From Lachnospiraceae bacterium XPB1003 (GTDB lineage: Bacteria > Bacillota > Clostridia > Lachnospirales > Lachnospiraceae), in contig FMVK01000012.1 in assembly GCA_900102065.1 (NCBI GenBank), positions 38,191 to 102,190 on the forward strand: a stretch of DNA of 64,000 nt. The letters run 5' to 3'. A program made the position numbers and the translations under genes. Within the stretch, counting starts at the first letter, position 1; each line of letters opens with the position of its first letter. The notes under the pieces are model-generated. The model had not been told where the DNA came from and made no database searches. It was given only the letters and a program-made list of their open reading frames with translations. Of this stretch, positions 24,945 to 33,607 are shown in pieces.

Positions 24945-25706
24945 ATGGGCGGAATATTAAATCCCAACAGTAAAGTAATGCAGGAGATTTCCAGGGCGAC
25001 AGACTGTCTGATCGTTAAGATCCTGTTTATCATATTCAGCATTCCGATTATCACTGTAGGTGCTGCTTTTACGGCGCAGTATTATGTCATAATGAAGATG
25101 GCCCGTGGTGAAGATCCTTCGGTCATAAAAGACTTCTGGAAATCATTTAAAGAGAATTTCAAGCAGTCCACTGTCATATGGATAATCAATCTTTTATTTT
25201 TGATCTTCCTGACGGCCGATTGGATCATCATACTGAGAAAAGATTTTTCATTAACTGTAGGCAAGGCTCTTTTTGCAGTATTTACGCTGTTCGTAATAGT
25301 CGGCTTTTTATGCATGTATGCATTTATCGCAAGATTCTCGGCGACAAACATGATGGCCATCAGAGCGGGCTTCCTCATGGCTTTCTTAAAGTTTCCGGCG
25401 CTGGTATTGATGCTTATTTTCATGATCTCCCCTTATTTCGTAGGTGTATGGTATTTCAAATATCTTCCCATTATCTGGGTGGTCATGAAGCTGGTTGAAG
25501 TGCTTTTTAGCGGCAAGGTTCTGGTAAGTACCTTTGCCAAAGTCGAAAAAGGTACCTTAAATAAGTCGGAAGATACTGATGCAAAAGAAAACAGTGAGGA
25601 GGAAGATTCCGACTCGGAAGAAAAGGATCCTGTTGAAGCAAAGCATGATCCCGAAGAGGAAGCAGACTCTGATGACAAGAAGAGTTCCGAAGATAAGAAT
25701 GATTGA
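24945..25706 (+). CDS. YesL-family (DUF624) membrane protein
   Basis: 253 residues. It opens like YesL proteins (GGILNPNSKVMQEISRATDCLIVKIL) and has four to five membrane helices at about 20-45, 78-98, 108-130, 145-170 and 175-195. The last 50 residues are an acidic Glu/Asp/Ser/Lys tail. YesL proteins occur beside YesM/YesN sensors and oligosaccharide ABC importers; their role is not established. It sits eight bases before the YesM-like kinase, so all three are likely one transcript. RBS GGAAGTGAGG precedes the ATG. The acidic tail is longer than usual in the family as I recall it. Confidence 0.82.
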   Translation: MGGILNPNSKVMQEISRATDCLIVKILFIIFSIPIITVGAAFTAQYYVIMKMARGEDPSVIKDFWKSFKENFKQSTVIWIINLLFLIFLTADWIIILRKDFSLTVGKALFAVFTLFVIVGFLCMYAFIARFSATNMMAIRAGFLMAFLKFPALVLMLIFMISPYFVGVWYFKYLPIIWVVMKLVEVLFSGKVLVSTFAKVEKGTLNKSEDTDAKENSEEEDSDSEEKDPVEAKHDPEEEADSDDKKSSEDKND

Positions 25707-25714
25707 GATTCTGA

Positions 25715-27490
25715 ATGGGTAAGTTTCGGGAAAAAGTAGAAGAGTGGTTAAATGACAGATCACTGCGCGTAAAAATGCGCATTATTTACCTGGTCTGTGT
25801 TTTGCTGCCGATCATCATAACGGATGGTGCCATGTTCATGGCAGTATCCAGATCTGATGCGGCCGATCGTTTGAGGGAGACTGAGAATACCGCAGATGCG
25901 GTTTATTATGAGCTTGTCAGACAGGTTGAGATCTCATCCATCATGGCGGCAAATATAGCTGCCAACAAATCCATCAGGGAATATCTGGATAAGCAGTATA
26001 AAGGACCTCTTGATTATTTTGTGTGCTACGATGATTTTAAAACGAGCACACTTTTTTCTTCGGCATACGGAAGCGGAATGTTTCATCTCACACTGTATTC
26101 CGACAACGATACCATGTTGAACGGCGGTGTGTTCTCAAGACTTTCAACCGCGAAGGATTCCTATTGGTACTATATCATCAATACGGAAGAAAAAGACGAG
26201 AGACTGCTTTTCTATTATGATACCTGGCAGGCACCTGCCGTTTCGCCTGCAAGACGCGTATCTCTTATCAGGAGATTCAGCAAGCTTCTTTCGTCCGGAT
26301 GCGAAAAGATAATCAAGATCGATATGGAATATACTCAGATCGCAAAGGGTGTAATGGATCTTAAGCTTGAGGACAGAGTATATGTCTGCAAGGGTGATGA
26401 TATCATTCTTTCAAATATTGAAGGCAATGATGTAGCCAGACGTTTTTCCAAGATCCAGGAAAAAGGTGCGATAGAGTACAGTAAGGAATATAACCTTTAC
26501 GGTGAAGAGCTTACGATATATGTGATGCGAAACTACAGCAGCATTCTTTCAAGGATGAGCGAAAATACACCCATGGTCATAGGATTGCTGTTTTTCAACT
26601 TTGTTATGCCATTCATCTTCATGAATGTGATAGAGACTTCCATAACAAGACGTTTAAAGCGACTTGGAAATGCTTTTGAGAGCCGTGGCTATAATCAGTT
26701 CAGAACCGTAAATGATGTAAAGGGAAAAGACGAGATCGGCGTTCTCATGAACAACTACAATATCATGGTAGACCGTCAGAATGCGCTTATAGAACGTGCA
26801 TATACCGGACGACTCAAGGCGCAGGAAGCCGGCCTTGCGCAACAGCGTGCAGAACTGTTAGCGCTTTACAGCCAGATCAATCCTCATTTTCTTTTCAATG
26901 CACTTGAAAATATCAGAATGCAGAGCATATTAAAGCATGAGGATGTGACTGCGGATATGATCGGTAAGTTGGCTATCATGGAGAGACAGTATGTTGACTG
27001 GTCTCAGGATAAAGTGGAGACATCCAGGGAGATAGAGCTGACCAAAGCTTATCTGGAACTGCAAAAATACAGATTCGGTGACAGATTGTCATACGAGGTT
27101 GAATGCGATGAAGATTGCGAGAAATATATAATTCCCAAGCTGTCCATAGTAACATTTGTTGAGAATGCCTGCGTTCACGGGATAGAGAAGAAGTCTGACG
27201 GTGGCTGGATATTCGTAAGAGTAAGCCAACAGGATGATGAGCTGGTGATCGAGATCGAGGATACCGGTACGGGGCTTAGCCTGACGGAGGCAGCGGATAT
27301 CAGAAAGCGTATGCACAAAGCTGATATCAGGATGCTTCAGGAGAATAAATCGGTAGGAATAGTTAATGCATGCCTCAGGATCAAGATGCTCAGCGAAGAC
27401 AGTGCTGCATTTGAGCTTGAGAGTGAGGAATCCATAGGAACCACGGTTACCATCAGGATCCCCATAGAACATCTTAGGAAGGGAGAATAA
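25715..27490 (+). CDS. YesM-type sensor histidine kinase
   Basis: 591 residues in the membrane. Helices lie at about 21-44 and 288-312, enclosing an outer sensor. A HAMP-like linker leads to the His_kinase (LytS/YesM) domain: the phospho-acceptor His is in QINPHFLFNALENIRMQ near 391. ATP-binding motifs are FVENACVHGIEKK and IEDTGTGLSL. With the response regulator four bases downstream it forms a two-component pair that typically induces nearby carbohydrate ABC transporter genes. The likely signal is a xylan-derived oligosaccharide outside the cell, perhaps together with YesL and the binding protein (inference). Confidence 0.92.
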   Translation: MGKFREKVEEWLNDRSLRVKMRIIYLVCVLLPIIITDGAMFMAVSRSDAADRLRETENTADAVYYELVRQVEISSIMAANIAANKSIREYLDKQYKGPLDYFVCYDDFKTSTLFSSAYGSGMFHLTLYSDNDTMLNGGVFSRLSTAKDSYWYYIINTEEKDERLLFYYDTWQAPAVSPARRVSLIRRFSKLLSSGCEKIIKIDMEYTQIAKGVMDLKLEDRVYVCKGDDIILSNIEGNDVARRFSKIQEKGAIEYSKEYNLYGEELTIYVMRNYSSILSRMSENTPMVIGLLFFNFVMPFIFMNVIETSITRRLKRLGNAFESRGYNQFRTVNDVKGKDEIGVLMNNYNIMVDRQNALIERAYTGRLKAQEAGLAQQRAELLALYSQINPHFLFNALENIRMQSILKHEDVTADMIGKLAIMERQYVDWSQDKVETSREIELTKAYLELQKYRFGDRLSYEVECDEDCEKYIIPKLSIVTFVENACVHGIEKKSDGGWIFVRVSQQDDELVIEIEDTGTGLSLTEAADIRKRMHKADIRMLQENKSVGIVNACLRIKMLSEDSAAFELESEESIGTTVTIRIPIEHLRKGE

Positions 27491-27493
27491 GAG

Positions 27494-29080
27494 ATGCTCA
27501 GGGTAATGCTTGTTGATGATGAAAAAGTTATAGCCAAGGGACTCTCTGTTTTGATCGACTGGGAAAGCGAAGGCTGTGAGATCGTTAAGATCGCTTATGA
27601 CGGCCTTGAAGCGCTTGATTATCTTCGAAATGAATCGGTGGATCTCATCATAGCGGATATAAGGATGCCGGGGATGAACGGCCTTGAACTACTGCGCACC
27701 ATACGTGAGGAGAATGTTTCTGATGCCTATTACGTGATACTCAGCGGATATAATGATTTTTCATATTGCAGGGAAGCTATGCGTTATAAGTGTATGGACT
27801 ACATGGTCAAACCTGTTGCAAAGAACGAACTTCTTGCCATACTGAGAAAGGTCACCAATGAGAGCGAGGCTGACAGAGAGGCAAAGGAACGCCGCATCGA
27901 ATATGAGGTGTCATATTTGAACAATACACTTGTATCGCTTCTTGTAGGAAAAAAAGACAGCTTCGGCTTTGATTATGTTAAGGAGCATATGAAGCTCTCC
28001 GAAAATGTGAGATATATCAACATAGAATATGAGGGGAGTCAGGCTGATGAGGCTGAGAATACCCAGCAGACCAAGCAAAAAAAGCTCTATGAAGCCTGCT
28101 GTGCTCTTCTTAAGGATAATGCCGATCATGTTATACCCGGTATATCCGCGGATGGTGATAATTTCGGGATAGGCCTGATCTTTTCGGGCTTCATGGCAGA
28201 TGACCTGGGAAGAGGGGTGAAGGGGTGGCTCTCTGAGCTGAAATCCAAGCTTGAGGCCTCCGTAGGAGCACCTCTAGTGCTTATAGCCGGCAGAAATGTG
28301 GAGGATATCGAAGATATCTCCAAATCGTACGGAACGGCCTGTATTCTCAGGTCCGTAATATCTTTTAGAGAAAAGAAGGACGTCTACTTCTATGAAGAGG
28401 AACTCAGGGTTTCCAGCGGAGGTGTGGTCCTTTGCAAGAATTCGCTGGACGCCCTGCTTAAGGATATAAGCGAAAATGACACGGAAGGCATAGACAAAGA
28501 TGTGGATATCCTCTATGACGAGATGAAAAATATGGGGGTATCTGCGGATACGGTAAGCTTAAATATCAACTATCTGCTATTCAGGCTTGTACATCTTGCC
28601 AGCGAACAGGATAACGAGGTGGATCAGGAGGAGATCCTCAGATATATCAGTGAAAGTTCCTTCGAAGAAGGTGTCCTCAGAGGCGGAAGTGTTCATCTTA
28701 AGCGTTTTGCCCGGGAATATGCAGATTATCTGGGACAGTTACGCGGAAATATGTCAGGTGGTGTCCTGCTCAAGGTTGAGAACGAGATCAAGGAAAATTA
28801 TGCACACAACTTAAGCCTCCGGGAGATGAGCAGCAGATATTACATCAACAGCTCTTATCTCGGGCAGATCTTTAAGAAAAAATACGGAAAATCCTTCAAG
28901 GAGTATCTCACGGAATACAGGATATCGAAGGCTGCGGACCTGCTTTTGCATACAGACCGGAAGATCAGTGAGATAGGCGGGATGATAGGATATATGGACA
29001 ATGACTATTTCCTGAAGAAATTCATTGAGATCAAGGGCTGTACCCCGTCAAAATTCCGAAAAAACCGGACAAATCATTAA
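27494..29080 (+). CDS. YesN-type response regulator with AraC DNA-binding domain
   Basis: 528 residues. The receiver domain (1-120) begins MLRVMLVDDEKVIAKGL with the phospho-acceptor Asp55 in LIIADIRMPGMNG and Lys in VKPVAKNEL. A long central region (about 130-420) is typical of YesN. Two AraC helix-turn-helix motifs fill the C terminus (LSLREMSSRYYINSSYLGQI and KISEIGGMIGYMDNDYFLKK). It starts just after the kinase stop and is the probable activator of the importer operon starting at 29237, and perhaps of the hydrolase genes. The binding site is not obvious by eye. Confidence 0.92.
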   Translation: MLRVMLVDDEKVIAKGLSVLIDWESEGCEIVKIAYDGLEALDYLRNESVDLIIADIRMPGMNGLELLRTIREENVSDAYYVILSGYNDFSYCREAMRYKCMDYMVKPVAKNELLAILRKVTNESEADREAKERRIEYEVSYLNNTLVSLLVGKKDSFGFDYVKEHMKLSENVRYINIEYEGSQADEAENTQQTKQKKLYEACCALLKDNADHVIPGISADGDNFGIGLIFSGFMADDLGRGVKGWLSELKSKLEASVGAPLVLIAGRNVEDIEDISKSYGTACILRSVISFREKKDVYFYEEELRVSSGGVVLCKNSLDALLKDISENDTEGIDKDVDILYDEMKNMGVSADTVSLNINYLLFRLVHLASEQDNEVDQEEILRYISESSFEEGVLRGGSVHLKRFAREYADYLGQLRGNMSGGVLLKVENEIKENYAHNLSLREMSSRYYINSSYLGQIFKKKYGKSFKEYLTEYRISKAADLLLHTDRKISEIGGMIGYMDNDYFLKKFIEIKGCTPSKFRKNRTNH

Positions 29081-29176
29081 CTATAATTTGTCATGTTTTT
29101 TGTCAGAATTTTCCCCTGTTATATGTTCTTTGAATGACATAAAATCTAAAATGGTATTTTCGAGAAGGATATACCC

Positions 29177-29199
29177 GGATTGGGGAGGGACCCCGATCC
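29177..29199 (+). promoter_or_regulatory. Leader hairpin before the solute-binding-protein gene
   Basis: GGATTGGGG (29177-29185) pairs with CCCCGATCC (29191-29199) around an AGGGA loop; it is nine pairs long. A T-rich stretch follows, then GGGAGG and the start at 29237. It may stabilise the mRNA or act as an attenuator; both are inferences. Confidence 0.5.
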
Positions 29200-29236
29200 A
29201 GATTTATTTTCTTTCAAAAGGAAGGGAGGTTTCACA

Positions 29237-30979
29237 ATGAACTTCAAAAGAGTGGTATCAGTGCTTTGCGCTGCAACCATGGTGGCAGCTGCTGTCAGCG
29301 GATGTACACCGAAAGGAAACGGCGCAGGTGCCGGCGTTGGAGGCGGAGCAGAGCCTTCAGACAGAGATGATCTCGTGATCAGAGATTATGCTGACGATGA
29401 GATCGTTGACTGGACATTCTTCGGCGGTATGCCCGGCGCTGAGATCAACGATGGCAATGAGATCCAGGAGATCATCGCACACAAGACAGGTGTTAGAGTT
29501 AAGGAGACCTGGCTTACAGGACAGACAGTTGAAGAAGCTGTCGGAGCTATCATCGCAAGTGAGGATTATCCTACTTTCATTGATGGTGGTGACGGTATGC
29601 AGATGCTTTACGAGGCAGATGCTCTTATCCCTTGGGATGAGTATATCGAGAGATATCCTAACATCAAGGAATTCTACACTCCTGCAGAGTGGGACAAATT
29701 CCGTCAGTCCGACGGACACATTTACTGGTGCAACCAGTTCACCAATACTTATGGTGAGAGCAAACAGACAACACACAACGACGAGGCATTCTGGGTGCAG
29801 GCAAGAGTTCTTGAGTGGGCAGGTTATCCCACAGTAGAGACTCTGGATGATTACTTCAAGCTTCTTGAGGATTACGCAGCAGCTAATCCCGATAACGAAG
29901 AAAATCTTATCCCTTACACAATGCTTTGTGAGGACTGGAGATACTTCTGTATCGAGAACGCTCCTCAGTTCCTTGACGGATATCCCAATGATGGTTCCGT
30001 TATCGTAGACAGCTCATCGGGAACACCTACTATCGTAGACTACAACACAACCGATACAGCTAAGAAGTACTTCGCTAAGCTTAACGAAGAGTACGGAAAG
30101 GGTATCATTGATCCCGAGTTCGCTACTCAGACATACGATCAGTACATTGCTAAGCTTTCAAACGGTAACGTACTTGGTATGTGCGATCAGTGGTGGGATT
30201 TCGCGTTCACTGTAAATGATGTATTCAAGCAGACCGGCCTTGATAAGAAGGGATGCAACTACATTCCTCTTGGTCTTACCATCGAAAAGGGTATGGATCA
30301 GATGTGGCACACCTATGGTGATACACAGAACGTTGCTTCCGGTCTTGGTGTAACAACAGCTTGTGAAGATCCTGAGAGAGCTTTCGCTTTCATCAACAAC
30401 CTTCTTGATCAGGATATACACAACCTTCGTTTCTGGGGTGAAGAGGGCGTTGACTACTCGATCGATGATCAGGGTCTCTTCTACAGAACCGATGATATGA
30501 GAAACAAGGCTTCCGATTCAGAGTACAAGGCTTCGCATCTTTGCAAGTATTCTTACTTCCTTCAGTGGGGTGGAACAAGCAGAGACGGAATCAATGCTAT
30601 GAGACCCGAAGAGCAGACATCTGACTTCTTCGCAGATCTTGCTCAGCCTGTAGTTGATTGTTTCGAAGCTTATGGCGCAACAACATATCCCGACATGATC
30701 GGATCCACAAAGGATAAGGAAGTCGGTGTATGGTTCCCGATGTATTCATATTCCAACAACATGAATACAAGCACACCGGGTGGTACAGCTTGGCAGAAGA
30801 TGGGCGAGTGCAAGCACAAGTATCTTCCTCAGATCGTAATGGCATCTGACTTCGAATCTGCTTGGAGTGAGTACATGACAGCCTATGAGGAATGCAAGCC
30901 TCAGGACTTCCTGGATGAGATGCAGCAGGAGCTCGACAGACGTATCGAGGCAGCTGCGGCAGCTGAGTCAGCTGAATAA
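29237..30979 (+). CDS. Extracellular solute-binding lipoprotein of an oligosaccharide ABC importer (LplA-like)
   Basis: 580 residues. A lipoprotein signal peptide ends in AAAVSGC with Cys23 as lipid anchor, followed by a Gly-rich linker. The body resembles the large LplA/family-1-type solute-binding proteins that partner LplB and YtcP permeases (WTFFGGMPGAEINDGNEIQE, VKETWLTGQTVEEAVGAIIA). The protein would capture xylo-oligosaccharides outside the membrane. Aromatic residues are abundant (Trp-rich patches such as QFLDGYPND, DQWWDFAFTV), fitting sugar binding. ATG 29237 follows GGGAGG. Strong codon bias suggests very high expression. It is flanked by hairpins on both sides. Confidence 0.92.
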   Translation: MNFKRVVSVLCAATMVAAAVSGCTPKGNGAGAGVGGGAEPSDRDDLVIRDYADDEIVDWTFFGGMPGAEINDGNEIQEIIAHKTGVRVKETWLTGQTVEEAVGAIIASEDYPTFIDGGDGMQMLYEADALIPWDEYIERYPNIKEFYTPAEWDKFRQSDGHIYWCNQFTNTYGESKQTTHNDEAFWVQARVLEWAGYPTVETLDDYFKLLEDYAAANPDNEENLIPYTMLCEDWRYFCIENAPQFLDGYPNDGSVIVDSSSGTPTIVDYNTTDTAKKYFAKLNEEYGKGIIDPEFATQTYDQYIAKLSNGNVLGMCDQWWDFAFTVNDVFKQTGLDKKGCNYIPLGLTIEKGMDQMWHTYGDTQNVASGLGVTTACEDPERAFAFINNLLDQDIHNLRFWGEEGVDYSIDDQGLFYRTDDMRNKASDSEYKASHLCKYSYFLQWGGTSRDGINAMRPEEQTSDFFADLAQPVVDCFEAYGATTYPDMIGSTKDKEVGVWFPMYSYSNNMNTSTPGGTAWQKMGECKHKYLPQIVMASDFESAWSEYMTAYEECKPQDFLDEMQQELDRRIEAAAAAESAE

Positions 30980-30997
30980 TACTAGATTTTAGACCTG

Positions 30998-31030
30998 CCA
31001 AAGGCGGCGGAAGAGATTCCGCTGCCTTGG
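30998..31030 (+). promoter_or_regulatory. Intercistronic hairpin between binding protein and permease genes
   Basis: A 14-pair stem (CCAAAGGCGGCGGAA with TTCCGCTGCCTTGG, one bulged A and one G-T pair) with loop GAGA. No T run follows, so it is better read as a 3' stabiliser or partial terminator. This would let the binding protein exceed the permeases, as known for malE-malF in other bacteria. Confidence 0.7.
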
Positions 31031-31061
31031 TAGTGTTTATATAAAAAATAAGGAGGAGAAA

Positions 31062-32033
31062 ATGAGTAGATTAGGAAGTGCTTCTGGTTACAGAAGACGG
31101 AAAAGACAGCAAGAAAACATGAGGAAACCCATTACATGGAAGGAGATCAAGTACCAGAAAACACTTATAATCTGGGCTATTCTCTTTATTATATACGGTT
31201 TTATCTTTTATTACCTGCCTCTTGGCGGATGGATCATGGCTTTCCAGAATTACAAAGCTAAGACAGGACTTTTACATTCGGAATTCGTAGGACTTGCAAA
31301 ATTCAAATGGTTATTTGAAGATCAGTCCTTTTGGAATACAGTTCGTAATACTTTAGGAATGGGTATAATCAACCTTATCACATCATTCCTTATGGCGATC
31401 ATATTCGCTATCCTTCTTAATGAAGTTAAGAGTACAGGTCCCAAGAAGGTAGTGCAGACTATTTCTTATCTGCCTCACTTCCTTTCATGGATTGTTGTTA
31501 CAGGTATCCTTCAGGATGCTCTTTCATCAACAGGTATCATCAATGAGATCTTAATGAAGATCGGCCTTTTCAAACAGGCATATAACTTCTTCCTTCAGCC
31601 CAAGCTGTTTTGGCCTATCGTAGCATTTGCGAACCTTTGGAAAGAAACAGGTTGGAATGCGATCATTTACCTTGCAGCTATCACAGCTATCGATCCCGAG
31701 CTTTATGAAGCAGCTGAGATCGATGGAGCAGGCAGATGGCAGAAGATTAAAAATATTACGCTTCCCGGAATCAAGTCAACTATCATGATCCTGCTTCTTA
31801 TGAACGCAGGTAACGTTCTTAACGCAGGTTTCGAGCTTCAGTACCTCTTAGAGAACGGTGCTATCGTTGACTGGTCCAGAACAATCGATATCTACGTTCT
31901 TAAATGGGGTGTCAGCCAGAATGACTTCTCACTCGGTACCGCTGCCGGTATCTTCAAGAGCGTTGTATCAATCGGTATTATCGTAGTAGCCAATGAGCTT
32001 GCTAAGCGCACCGGCGAAGAGAGATTATTCTAA
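31062..32033 (+). CDS. ABC sugar transporter permease, LplB type
   Basis: 323 residues with six predicted membrane helices. A basic N terminus (SGYRRRKRQQENMRKP) is followed by the first helix near 40-62. The EAA loop that contacts the ATPase is DPELYEAAEIDGAGRWQKIKN (about 222-242, shown here as its core EAAEIDGAGRWQ). The start has AAGGAGGAG. It forms a heterodimer with the next permease. No ATPase gene is found nearby, so a shared MsmX-type ATPase elsewhere is expected from knowledge of this family. Confidence 0.92.
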   Translation: MSRLGSASGYRRRKRQQENMRKPITWKEIKYQKTLIIWAILFIIYGFIFYYLPLGGWIMAFQNYKAKTGLLHSEFVGLAKFKWLFEDQSFWNTVRNTLGMGIINLITSFLMAIIFAILLNEVKSTGPKKVVQTISYLPHFLSWIVVTGILQDALSSTGIINEILMKIGLFKQAYNFFLQPKLFWPIVAFANLWKETGWNAIIYLAAITAIDPELYEAAEIDGAGRWQKIKNITLPGIKSTIMILLLMNAGNVLNAGFELQYLLENGAIVDWSRTIDIYVLKWGVSQNDFSLGTAAGIFKSVVSIGIIVVANELAKRTGEERLF

Positions 32034-32047
32034 GGAGGCGCACAGAT

Positions 32048-32965
32048 ATGATAAATGTAAATCAGACACAGGAAAAACGCAGTAAGGTATTTAACGCTAA
32101 TACTGTATTCTATATTTTTAACGCAATTTTCATGATAGCATTCGTAATTATAACGCTTTATCCCGTTCTTAATACACTTGCTATCTCATTTAACGACGGT
32201 ACTGATGCGGTTCGTGGTGGTATCCATCTGTTACCCAGAAAGTTCACCTTACATAACTTTGCAGTAGTATTTCGTTCACAGAACATGGTTCAGGCAGCTA
32301 TAGTTACTGTCGGAAGAACTGTTATCGGTACATTGCTCGCACTTATTTTAAATGCTCTTCTTGCTTACATAGTCAGCAGAAAGGATTTCCTTTTCAAGTC
32401 CGAGCTTTCCCTTTTCTGGGTTATCACAATGTATGTTAACGGTGGACTTATCCCTGTCCTCCTTCTTTACAAGAACCTTCACCTTCTGAGCACTTTCTGG
32501 GTTTATATCATTCCCGGTGCTGTAAGTGCCTTCAATATGCTCGTTATGAGAACCTACATGCTTGGTATTCCCGAAGAGCTTGAGGAGTCTGCTAAGATGG
32601 ATGGCGCAGGATATTTCACAATCTTCGTAAAGATCATCTCACCTCTTTGCAAACCTGTGTATGCTACAGTTGCTCTTTTCGTAGCAGTAGGTCACTGGAA
32701 CTCATGGTTTGATGCAATGCTTTACAACAGAAACAAGGTTGAGTATACAACACTCCAGTACGAGCTTATGAAGCTCCTTTCATCTGCAATGCAGCAGTCA
32801 GGTACAGCTACAGGTGGCGGACAGTCTTCAACAGGTAATACAGTAACACCTATTACCATCAGATCTGCAGCTACTATCGCTACAATGGCACCTATCATCA
32901 TGCTGTATCCGTTCCTTCAGAGATACTTCGTTACAGGTCTTACACTCGGTGGTGTAAAGGGCTGA
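32048..32965 (+). CDS. ABC sugar transporter permease, LplC/YtcP type
   Basis: 305 residues with six membrane helices. The EAA loop reads IPEELEESAKMDGAGYFTIF near 178-197. The N terminus after a 25-residue cytoplasmic part opens into helix one (FYIFNAIFMIAFVIITLYP). It starts 14 bases after the first permease and completes the membrane part of the importer. The insert near residues 255-275 (GTATGGGQSSTGNT) is a Gly/Ser/Thr loop, probably outside the membrane. Confidence 0.92.
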   Translation: MINVNQTQEKRSKVFNANTVFYIFNAIFMIAFVIITLYPVLNTLAISFNDGTDAVRGGIHLLPRKFTLHNFAVVFRSQNMVQAAIVTVGRTVIGTLLALILNALLAYIVSRKDFLFKSELSLFWVITMYVNGGLIPVLLLYKNLHLLSTFWVYIIPGAVSAFNMLVMRTYMLGIPEELEESAKMDGAGYFTIFVKIISPLCKPVYATVALFVAVGHWNSWFDAMLYNRNKVEYTTLQYELMKLLSSAMQQSGTATGGGQSSTGNTVTPITIRSAATIATMAPIIMLYPFLQRYFVTGLTLGGVKG

Positions 32966-33000
32966 TCGTAGGCACCTGATCAAGAGGCAGTACATTTACT

Positions 33001-33585
33001 ATGAAGCTTAAGGAGAAGATAGCCGGTCTGAGAGAGATCACGCGGGATATGACGCCTGCGCAAAAGAAAAAATATTTCTCGGATTACTATCTTCTTCCTT
33101 TAATCGGAGTAGTGATTGGACTGCTTATTTTAATTTCATTCTTTTTAGATATCCACAAAAGCGGGGAAGACACATTGACAGTAGGCTGTCCTGTCAATCT
33201 TGAATTGACGGATGCTCAGATCGTATATCTTTGTGCCGGATTTGATGAATACTATTACGGAAGCAGAGACATAAAATACGGCAGTGAAGGGTTATCTTTG
33301 GTAACTGACAGTGAATTCATTGATTTTACCAAGCTTGATGAGTTGACTCAGGTTAATACTGAGAAACTTGGCATCCTTGAGACTCAGATCGCCGCCGGAG
33401 AGATCGATTATCTTTATACCGACAAGACTTCTTACGATTTTTTCATGAAAACAGACTTATTTGATGATTCTAAGACTATAAAAGTTTCATCAAATTATAT
33501 TATTTTTACATATAACAGCCTTTCTGATGATATAATGAAAGCGCTTACAGAATATATCGAGGCGGGGGATTTCCCGTCTGAATAA
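33001..33585 (+). CDS. Membrane-anchored extracytoplasmic protein of unknown function
   Basis: 194 residues. A Lys/Arg-rich cytoplasmic start leads to one helix at about 31-50 (LLPLIGVVIGLLILISFFLD). The outer domain of about 140 residues is acidic and tyrosine-rich (CAGFDEYYYGSRDIKYG, GEIDYLYTDKTSYDFF). I do not recognise a family. It lies between the permease and the esterase genes in the same direction, so it is likely made with the importer. The pattern TQIAAGEIDYLYTD resembles segments of solute-binding-like domains, so it may be a small accessory to transport; that is a guess. ATG 33001 has only a weak site. Confidence 0.65.
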   Translation: MKLKEKIAGLREITRDMTPAQKKKYFSDYYLLPLIGVVIGLLILISFFLDIHKSGEDTLTVGCPVNLELTDAQIVYLCAGFDEYYYGSRDIKYGSEGLSLVTDSEFIDFTKLDELTQVNTEKLGILETQIAAGEIDYLYTDKTSYDFFMKTDLFDDSKTIKVSSNYIIFTYNSLSDDIMKALTEYIEAGDFPSE

Positions 33586-33607
33586 CCCGAACGGAGGTGT
33601 CAGTACA

